This document shows positions 56,749 through 64,000 of a stretch of DNA of 64,000 nucleotides, piece after piece; the stretch's first letter is position 1, and every line of letters begins with the position of its first letter. The DNA lies in the NCBI GenBank assembly GCA_001931905.2, contig MSJI02000889.1:1-64000 (forward strand), in the 5' to 3' direction. Source of the stretch: Cladosporium sp. IMV 00045 (taxonomy: Eukaryota > Ascomycota > Dothideomycetes > Cladosporiales > Cladosporiaceae). Position numbers and translations under genes: made by a program. The notes under the pieces are model-generated. The model worked only from the letters and a program-made list of their open reading frames with translations. It had not been told where the DNA came from and ran no database searches.

Positions 56749-58011
56749 TTACTCCATCCCATCCATCAACTCCACACGATCAAGCACCATTCCCCTCCGC
56801 CCCACCCACTCCCTCAAATCCTCCCAATCCTCGCCCTCCTCCTCGCCCCTCTTCTCCAAACTCTTAAAGCCCCACGCGCCCGCCACGCGGTCCACAGCTG
56901 CGCGCTCGTCCTCCCGCACCCAGCGCTCCCACAGCGGCACGCCCTGCGCCCAAGTGATGCGGTCCATCTGGTCGTTGGCCGTGGTGATGGCCACGTAGCC
57001 CGTCATGCTGACGGCGCTGACGTACGTCATGATGCCCGCGAAAGCCATCCAGGTCGCCTGCGTCGGGTCGAGCATGGGCTGCCAGGTGCCGAAGGCGCTG
57101 GCCAGACTGTAGGCGGCGAGGGGGGCGAGGCCGAGCCCGCCGATGGGGACGAGCGCTTGCCGCAGGACTTTGGCTTTGCGGAAGGAGGGGGTGCAGAATG
57201 TCGTTTCGATGATGTCGGTTGCGAGGATGAGGTTGTGCGCCGTTATGGCGGAGGAGAGGGCGGCGTTGGCGGTCGAAGTGTCGACGGCGGTGTTGATCTT
57301 GTCCGGCGTGGCGGGGGAGTAGGTGACGGTGCCGTCGGAGGAGGCGGTCGGGGTGGGTTTGTAGGCGTAAAGGGCGAAGACGTCGGGGAGGCTGGACGGC
57401 TGGTGGAGCAGGGCTTGCAGGTCGACGTAGGCTTTGAGGATGGCGGGTGTGATGAAGACGTTCTGGTCGCGCGCGATCTTCTCCGCTTGCTGGCTGATTA
57501 GGGTGAGGAGGGTGGCTTTCGTGACGGAGTTGGGCGCTTGTCTGGCGTTGACGGAGCCGAGGAGGGCGGACCGCGCGGAGTCGCCGTGTTTTTGCTGTTG
57601 GGAGGCGGCGTGGATTGATTTTGCGTCGACGAGGTTCTTTGCGAGAGAGTCCAGCTGCTCTAATACGTATAGGACGCGCTGCTCGGGTGGGACTGGGCCG
57701 TCTTGAGGTTTCAATGCGCTTGCTGCGAGCTCCTGGACGCGCGCGTGGATGGCATTGAGGTCGGAAGGGCTTAGATTTTTAGGTGTTTTGATATCGACAG
57801 GGGTGGTCGTAGCGGTGGCATATGATCTTTCATGGCGGCGATGTGCGGTTGGCGAGGACGTCTGCCGCGAAGGTCGTGATGTGGGAGTAGTGTTGATGTT
57901 TCGCCGGGTGTTCAAGAAGGCTGGCTGGCCTAGTGAGCGCCATTGGGTCTTGTGAATGCTCCTGAGGATGGCGAGGGATTCGCCGCAAGTTTTTGCTCGT
58001 CTGATCTCCAT
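56749..58011 (-). CDS. Conserved fungal mitochondrial membrane protein, unknown function
   Basis: Single exon, 420 residues. The N-terminal ~70 residues are rich in Arg/Ser/Thr with few acidic residues, a likely mitochondrial presequence ending near RRHERSYATA. The middle is helical (EQRVLYVLEQLDSLAKNLVD, SQQAEKIARDQNVFITPAIL). Two hydrophobic segments near residues 295-350 (VPIGGLGLAPLAAYSLASAF and MAFAGIMTYVSAVSMTGYVA) are followed by TANDQMDRITW, LWERWVREDERAAVDRVAG and a C-terminal LDRVELMDGME, which I recall as conserved among filamentous fungi. An inner-membrane location is inferred. No enzymatic motif. It is divergent from verprolin. Confidence 0.8.
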   Translation of the reverse strand: MEIRRAKTCGESLAILRSIHKTQWRSLGQPAFLNTRRNINTTPTSRPSRQTSSPTAHRRHERSYATATTTPVDIKTPKNLSPSDLNAIHARVQELAASALKPQDGPVPPEQRVLYVLEQLDSLAKNLVDAKSIHAASQQQKHGDSARSALLGSVNARQAPNSVTKATLLTLISQQAEKIARDQNVFITPAILKAYVDLQALLHQPSSLPDVFALYAYKPTPTASSDGTVTYSPATPDKINTAVDTSTANAALSSAITAHNLILATDIIETTFCTPSFRKAKVLRQALVPIGGLGLAPLAAYSLASAFGTWQPMLDPTQATWMAFAGIMTYVSAVSMTGYVAITTANDQMDRITWAQGVPLWERWVREDERAAVDRVAGAWGFKSLEKRGEEEGEDWEDLREWVGRRGMVLDRVELMDGME

Positions 58012-58489
58012 GGTGTATGTTGGTGTCGGTCAATCGTAGTGCGAGCGACAGCGGTGTTCGCATTAATTCATTCACTTCACCATCGTCCAGCCGACGTCTC
58101 TGCTTCGGCTGCCGCGCCGAGCCACGTGCCGACAAGGGCTTTAATCAAATGAATCAACTAAGTTAGTTAGGGAGACTAAACTGAATTCATGCCTAACGTC
58201 CGCCCTGACGCTGCCCAAGGCGTTCGCCCGCAAGGCAAAGCACAGTGACGACGGGGCCAAGACCGACTGCAGGTACTGTACACGCTTCATCACTGCGACT
58301 GTTGACTGCCACACCACACGCCTCGGCCTATTGTTCACTCGACCTCACTCTCTCGCCACGACGCGTGTCTCTGTAGGCGGCAGTATAAGGATATTTACTC
58401 TACACCTTTTACCGCCGCGCCATTCCGCGACTTGGGCAAATACACTCCAGGCACACGACACATATAGCAACACATAAGCAAACGGCGTC
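58012..58489. other. Bidirectional promoter region
   Basis: 478 nt between the divergent mitochondrial-protein and verprolin start codons. No specific motif is assigned. Confidence 0.5.
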
Positions 58490-60001
58490 ATGCCTGCGCC
58501 TCCACCCCCTCCTCCACCTCCACCACCGCCTATGCCTGGTGGTGCTGGTGGTAAGTCTACCCGGAGCCTCAAGAATGAAACAAACCGCTGAGAATGTCCA
58601 GGACCTCCCCCTCCGCCTCCTCCGCCTCCCGGAGGCCTACCATCTCGACCGGGCAAAGGCGAAGTGAAAGACAGAGTACGTCAGAGTCACATCTACGAGA
58701 ATGACGAGCGACACGCTGCGCCTGGGGAATGACTCCGAGTAACACCACGTTAACACATAATTCAGGGAGCATTGCTCAGCGACATCAATAAAGGCACAAG
58801 GTTGAAGAAGGTCGGCGTTGTCAACGATCGTTCAGCACCAGTCCTAGGCAACAAAACCAACAATGACTCCGGACCTCCCATGGGAGGCGCACCGCCAGTG
58901 CCAGGACTTCGGCCACCGGCGCCAAATAGAGCACGAAGCAACAGCGACCAAGGACAGGGTGGAAGTTCAGCAGGAGGAGGAATGGAACCCGCAGCACCGC
59001 AATTAGGAGGTCTTTTTGCAGGAGGAATGCCGAAACTGAGAAAGTCGGGTGGTGTCAAGACCGGCGCATACGATTCAGATCCAGAGCCATCCTCTCGAAG
59101 CGTATCAAGTCCGCCTCCAAAAGCTCCTGTTCCACCTCGACCTGGTGGAGCTGCTCCGCGCCCTCCTGGAGCTCCTCCACCTCCTCCAGGAGCTGCTCCC
59201 CCTCCGCCCGGCGGCGTAGCTGCTCTCAGGGGCGATCTGCGCACATCATCTCAAGCATCACTCTCAACGACAGATCTTGCCGCCAGCAAACCAAAACCTC
59301 CACGACCAGCCGGCAAGAAACCACCAATCCCTCCACCCGCCTCAAGGAAGCCATCAGCCGCACCACCACCAGCAGCGGCACCTCCGCCACCCCCACCACC
59401 TCCTTCCGCACCACCAACAATCACAGCCACCGCTCCTCCCGCCCCGCCACCTCCCCCACCAGGTTCCGCCCCACGCCCACCACCCGCGCCCCGAGGATCC
59501 GCACCCTCAATCCCCCAAGCGCCACCGCCCCCCAGCCCCCGAGCAAACGGCGCATCATCACCCGCCCTACCACCGCCTCCACCACCTCAAGCCTCACCAC
59601 CCGCGAGCCCCGCACCCCCACCTCCATCCGCCCCTCCAACCCGCCCCTCTTTCACCGCCTCGAGCCCTCCGCCGCCCCCACCACCCCCCGCAGCAAAATC
59701 ACCCGCCATCCCCACGGCAGGCGGGCAATCCATCGGCTCCTCAGCCGGCGCCCTGCAACCCATGGACGCGTCGGCGTACACTCTCACAAACGGCGGCTCG
59801 CCCTCCCTCTCCCGCGGCGCAAGCCACAACGCCGCCTCTGGTGCTGGTGGCGGTGGAGCGAGAATCACCATCCAAGACAGCAGATTCAAATTCCAACCCG
59901 ACGAAGCGCTGCCCATGCCGAGGCAATTCGGCGGTGGGCCGAAGAGGTATAGAGCGGGTAGGGGGAGCAGTGTGCCGTTGGATTTGAGTGCTTTTGAGTA
60001 G
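58490..60001 (+). CDS. VRP1: Verprolin / WIP-like actin regulator
   Basis: Three exons: 58490-58550, 58602-58675 and 58766-60001 (introns 51 and 90 nt), 456 residues. The protein opens with polyproline, followed by a WH2 actin-binding motif (GALLSDINKGTRLKKVG; LKKV core) split from the start by the second intron. A long series of PPPPP profilin/SH3-binding stretches and a C-terminal segment (SRFKFQPDEALPMPRQF) corresponding to the WASP-binding end follow. This matches yeast Vrp1/WIP layout at roughly half the yeast length. Expected role: stabilising Las17/WASP and promoting Arp2/3 actin assembly at cortical patches. The last ~70 nt are G-rich, in contrast to the C-rich body. Confidence 0.93.
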
Positions 60002-60441
60002 TGAGGTCTGTGTGTTTTTGGGTGGGGATAGGGGAGAGTTTGATTGTGTGTGTATATATGGTAGCTATGGGCATTTTTTCTTTAGATCTGAGTATCATTA
60101 TAACCCAGTATTTTTTGAGATAGAAGCAAAAGCAGAGTTCTTGCTTGGCGATTTGTACATGTATCTTTCAGGAGTACCGAGTCATTGTACAAGGAAACTG
60201 TCGATAATGAAGTTTTGGCACCTTCACAAGACCGGGCTCCTCGTCCGTTTCCACTTCACCAGAAGTCATAACTCGTAAACGGTTGTGTGGGGGTGTCGAT
60301 GGGCGAGATTTTTGTTGGCAATGATTCAATCTACCTAGGTATGCAACGTATACCTTTTATTAGATGCATTCATCTGGATTCAGTCAAGGTATAACAATGG
60401 GAACGAAACGTGCTGGTGAGAATTTGGAGTTTTTTTTTTTT

Positions 60442-60461
60442 NNNNNNNNNNNNNNNNNNNN
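60442..60461. other. Assembly gap of 20 N flanked by poly-T
   Basis: Twenty N between T runs of 11 and about 18. The true length of the homopolymer is unknown, so the interval is a sequencing or assembly artefact. Confidence 0.95.
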
Positions 60462-61379
60462 TTTTTTTTTTTTTTTTTTGGTTCCCCACCGATGCATCGA
60501 TACCGGTGGAATGTCAAGAGAATAGGGGGATTGGGTGACCTTTTGTCGGCGCGAGTTAACGATCTACTCTCCTGTGGTGAGGGTGAGTTGTAGAGATGAT
60601 GTGCGTCGCAGCCGGCCCATCTATTGCCGATTGTTGGGTTCGACGTGTAGCTGTTGCGTCGAAGCTCCCGTTTTGCCTATGATTACTTAAGTAGACGCAG
60701 GAATGAAGAAGGACGATCACAAAATCGTCTCTCCGGGAGTCTTCTGCCGGTCGCTTTCGTCGTTGGCTGAGGATGGGGTCTGTGTGGCTTGCTGCGAATG
60801 AGTAGGAAGGTCAATTGAAATGGTGATTCGCGCGAGCGATAGATGGGATGGTCCGCTCAAGGTCGTTATTTGATGGGGTATAGAGCGGGTTTAGGTTGAG
60901 GCGCATGGCATGGATATTGATTTTCCGCTTCTTTTTCTCGTTCTTGTGAGTCGATTAAACTTCGACGTCCGACGATGGAGCGAGAGGGGAAAAGGAGGAT
61001 GGATTGGTGCCTTCCATGGCTCCCCTTTCTGGCGGATAAGTGAACATGGCTCGATGGGAGATACGAAGAGATTCATTCAGGGGTTCTATTCGATGGGCGA
61101 GAAGGAGGAGGAAGTTCTTCGACAAAGTGTGGAAATGGAAACTTTCAATAAAGTTGATTGTTTTCTCTCTTTCTCGTTTCATGTTGCTTCACTCTCTTTT
61201 TATATTATCTCTTCTCAATATTTCCCCTTCTCCCGCTCTCTGTCTCTGTATCCCACCCTCGCTCATTTACTCGTTAATTCAATCAACTAATCATTCTACA
61301 CCCCCCTTCATTATCTTCCCACCAATCAATCGTCTCACGCGCACGAAAGTCGCACACAGCGGACTAAACTCCGTCTTGT

Positions 61380-61406
61380 CCCCCCCCCCCCCCCCCCCCC
61401 CCCCCC
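61380..61406 (+). repeat. Poly-C run of about 27
   Basis: Uninterrupted C from 61380 to 61406 in an intergenic, pyrimidine-rich region. Length may be inaccurate in the assembly. Confidence 0.85.
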
Positions 61407-62396
61407 TCGATAAGGGGTTGCATTACACTTTGCCGTCCATTGCCCAATGGTATCGTCTCTTATGATTGCGTTCTGGTTTCCTGTCTGTTTCGCCGCATTC
61501 CCTCGTCGAGTCTTTTGCTGGCTGAGAGCTCGGAGTATTCAATTCGCTTCGTAAGGAAAGCATGGCGTTTCGTGGAGCGTTAAAAGAAAGATGTCCCGGG
61601 ACTGGATGATGGCGGTGAAGACGGTCGTGGTCGTCCTCGTATTCGTTATCGTGGTTCTCTGCTGGAAGGGGAAAAACCATTGCTGGAGGAGCTTTTGGCT
61701 TTTCGATCGCAAGCAAGAACGAGGACGATGAAGAGGCTGATTGCTTCATTGCCGGCTCAAGAAAGGGCGGGAGATTCGACGAGCTAGGGTTGGATGGAGG
61801 GTTTTGTTGCCAGGAGTCGAGTCCTCGCGCCTCAGACGGACAAAGAAGTTTGCGCGTGCAAAGTGCAGGCTGTTCTGGTACGCGGATCTGGGATTCGGGG
61901 GACGCCGCGCTAGAAAAGGAAATAGAAGAAAAGAAAAGAAAAGAAAAGGCCATTGGAATCGTTGCTCGCGTTATTAAAAGGGAAACAAACAGAAGAAACA
62001 AAAGCCCAGGTAGAAACGGGTGAAAGGCAGGAATGCCTGTTGCTGGAACGCTAGGGAAGTGCAGGACAAAGCAAAAAGATGGAGAACCCAAGGGAAGAAG
62101 GGTGTTGCAATTTTTGCGATTGGGCGGACGGTGAGATGCGCAGGAAACTCGCGAGTCAGAAGAGCAGGGTCGGATTCTTTTGCTGGTTCCATAAGATGGT
62201 ATGCTGTCTTTCCCGAGAAGACCGGACTCGCGTTTGTGAGAAAGAACATCCAATGCTAGTTCATGTAGCTTTCTGGAACGGCGATTGGCGGTTTGCTATC
62301 TCGCTGGTTGGAATGATAGTCGAGATGATGTATTGACGATGTCGTTACGGAGCTCCGACGACGGGCGGTCTGCTGCTGCTGCTGCTGCTGTCGTTT

Positions 62397-63362
62397 TTAC
62401 TGATGCTGCAGTTCGTGTTGTGGTTGTCGTTGACGTGAAGCTGCAGCGCTGGGACCGAGAGCGCCGTCTTCCACCTTGAAGAATGGATTGTTCGTCCGCC
62501 AGGTCATCCGCGATTGGTCGAAATCAGAAGTGAGGAAAGATTGTGTATCCGTGGGTTGGTAAGAAGGTGCATTCATAGACCAAGTCTCGTTGCTGGAATT
62601 GGCCTGCTGTATCTGGGCGCCGGGGCCTTGCCAGTCGAATGGACGGCTTGAGTTGGTGGGTGACGGGTAATCGCTTGTGCCATAGCTATGTTGTCTTTCT
62701 CTGCTGTGAGACTGGTCAGTTGGTCCAACTACAAAAAACAATAAAGATGTATTGGCTCGGGCTGTTCAAAATTACCTTTCTGATGATTGTGAGGATGGTT
62801 CTGAAGATTGCATGGGTTGATTCTGCTCCGCGGCAAATGCACCAGTCCGAATGCCCCGGGCGAGGTCCTTGACTGAGGTACCGAGTCGAAGTCTTGCGAG
62901 GAGCATGGTGGACACTTCGTCAGAGCCATCTCGCATCGCATCAACAAGCGTGTCGAGGTTATCAGACCGGCCGGTGGCTTCCAAGAGTTTCCGCTTCAGG
63001 TCGGCCGTCCTGGTAAGCCCATCGCCAATGTCCCATGAGCACGTCAGATTGCGGTCGCTACAGAAGCGACAAACCGGGCGTTGGCCCGAACATTTGGTCT
63101 TTCGCTTCTGACACTGCACACAAGCACTCTTCACGGGTTCTGCTTTCTTGCGAGCCCGATTTGTCTGGTCTGAGCTGACATCGCTCTCAGCTCCGTCCGC
63201 GGTGGGGTTTGAAGGGCGCCTTGCAGCTTCTTGTTGCCGGTCCTCTGTCGTCGGTTCGTCATAGTCCTCTAAAGTAAGGGTGTTGCCCTTGCTAGACGGC
63301 CTCTGCGTGTCCTCGCCACGCCTGGCGACGGAGGCGTCTGCAGAATCTCTTTTGTTCGGCAT
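62397..63362 (-). CDS. Zn2Cys6 (fungal-type) transcription factor
   Basis: Exons 63362-62776 and 62700-62397 (75-nt intron), 296 residues from the first in-frame ATG (MPNKRDSADAS). The Zn2Cys6 cluster is CVQCQKRKTKCSGQ followed by CRFCSDRNLTCSW (six Cys present), with basic linker residues (RARKKAEP) before it. A leucine-containing helical segment (DLKRKLLEATGRSDNLDTLV) may form the dimerisation coil. The C-terminus is Gln/Ser/Asn-rich, possibly activating. No fungal-specific middle homology domain is present, so it is a short member. The frame stays open upstream past 63488 without an ATG and a TTTCAG acceptor lies at about 63525, so a 5' exon beyond this start is likely. Target genes unknown. 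Confidence 0.8.
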
Positions 63363-64000
63363 GCTCGCCGCAGGAATTGCGATCGAGATGTGAGAAGAGT
63401 CAGAAGCTAGGGACCAGCGTTGCCGCTTAACAGTTCGATCATCTGTGTTGGGTGTTGGGATGCGTTCGCTTAGCAGCGATCTCGTCAACGGACGATGTGA
63501 TTCTCTCTTAGGCGCAGGTTGCGGCTGAAATTGTGCCGGTCAAATTCCTGTTAGACCAGCTTCACTGGGTGTAAGAATGGAAGAGTCGGACAACCTAGTC
63601 AGGATGCACGTTTCTTGAAGGCGAGGCGTCAAGGCATCAAATGTCACAGCGAGATGGTCTGAACCCTGACGTCGCCACGAGGTGACGAGTTACATTGAGG
63701 GACGCCAGACGGTGGGTAGGTGGGAAGAACGAGGGAGGGGATTGCGTTGGTGCATACAGCACAGCTTTCGGCGACGGTCTTGCGCTCCGTGTGCGACCGA
63801 CAAGAGCTACGGGGTCTGAGCCAAACGGTTGTACACAGTAGTGGGCGGGGATGCTTGGGTTGTGCCGCTTATTGAATGGACGGTTTTCTTGCCCTGAGCA
63901 TCACCCTAGGAGGGAAACCTTTTTGCCCATCCTCCCATCCTTCTCGAGGCCCTCCAATCCACTGAAGAATGGCGAGGTCAGCTTCGGGTTTCATGCCAAA
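63363..64000. other. Right-edge region, possible 5' exon of the regulator
   Basis: About 55 codons upstream of the chosen ATG are open and in frame. Beyond the possible acceptor near 63525, no first exon could be fixed. Confidence 0.4.

Larger units (their letters stand above)
60002..62396. other. Gene-poor convergent stretch with gap and homopolymers
   Basis: Lies between verprolin (+) and the Zn2Cys6 regulator (-). It contains the N gap, a poly-C run and a CTG microsatellite at about 62371-62391, just past the regulator's stop. A minus-strand frame of 276 codons (61423-62253) has no domain and is not accepted. Confidence 0.45.

Noticed and set aside
61423..62253. 276-codon minus-strand frame in the gene-poor right region
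   Set aside because: Runs through low-complexity intergenic DNA, shows no domain and lacks the codon pattern of neighbouring genes; kept only as unassigned sequence.

Overview
This window is eukaryotic nuclear DNA from a filamentous ascomycete. The genes have short introns (mostly 44-107 nt, GT...AG, with GCTAAC/CTGAC-like branch points) and C-ending codons in highly expressed genes. Fungal families are present: a Zn2Cys6 regulator, verprolin, Pmc1-type Ca2+-ATPase, a CBM18-GH18 chitinase, and an AKT2/Lpx1-like peroxisomal hydrolase. A member of the Dothideomycetes is my best guess, but that is inference from the gene set. No operons, CRISPR arrays or recognisable tRNA/rRNA genes were seen.

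Layout. 1.7-14.7 kb looks like an accessory, secretome-rich block: a secreted GH28 polygalacturonase (-), a tocopherol-cyclase-like protein (+), a peroxisomal alpha/beta hydrolase ending in SKL (-), a large CBM18-GH18 chitinase gene carrying an in-frame stop and at least one frameshift (-), a small secreted protein (+), and a secreted M14 carboxypeptidase (-). Diverged direct repeats at about 7.23 and 13.05 kb bracket the chitinase/secreted-protein segment. A 144-bp tandem duplication lies between those two genes, and an AT-rich island sits at the right edge.

15.6-33.2 kb is a conserved housekeeping block: PRP5 splicing helicase (-), a mitochondrial HMG-box protein (+), a PIN-like auxin-efflux-carrier family transporter (-), an Mpv17/PMP22 protein (+), phosphoglycerate kinase (+), a VPS9-CUE Rab5 exchange factor (-) and an ASNSD1-like asparagine synthetase-domain protein (+). 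34.0-39.0 kb is one uninterrupted 1657-codon reading frame for a low-complexity protein with five PPxY motifs and spaced dibasic motifs. Next come gluconokinase (+) and a divergent 14-3-3-like protein with a disordered tail (-). A gene-poor stretch from 44.8 to 51.2 kb holds one small Cys-rich protein. The right end has a vacuolar Ca2+-ATPase (+), a mitochondrial membrane protein (-), verprolin (+), a gene-poor segment with a 20-N gap and a poly-C run, and a Zn2Cys6 regulator (-).

A recurring compositional feature is that many coding strands are C-rich through the body and flip abruptly to G-rich near the 3' end. Gene structures were built by hand from splice signals. Most exon sums are divisible by three, but no alignment was run, so family calls rest on motif recognition.
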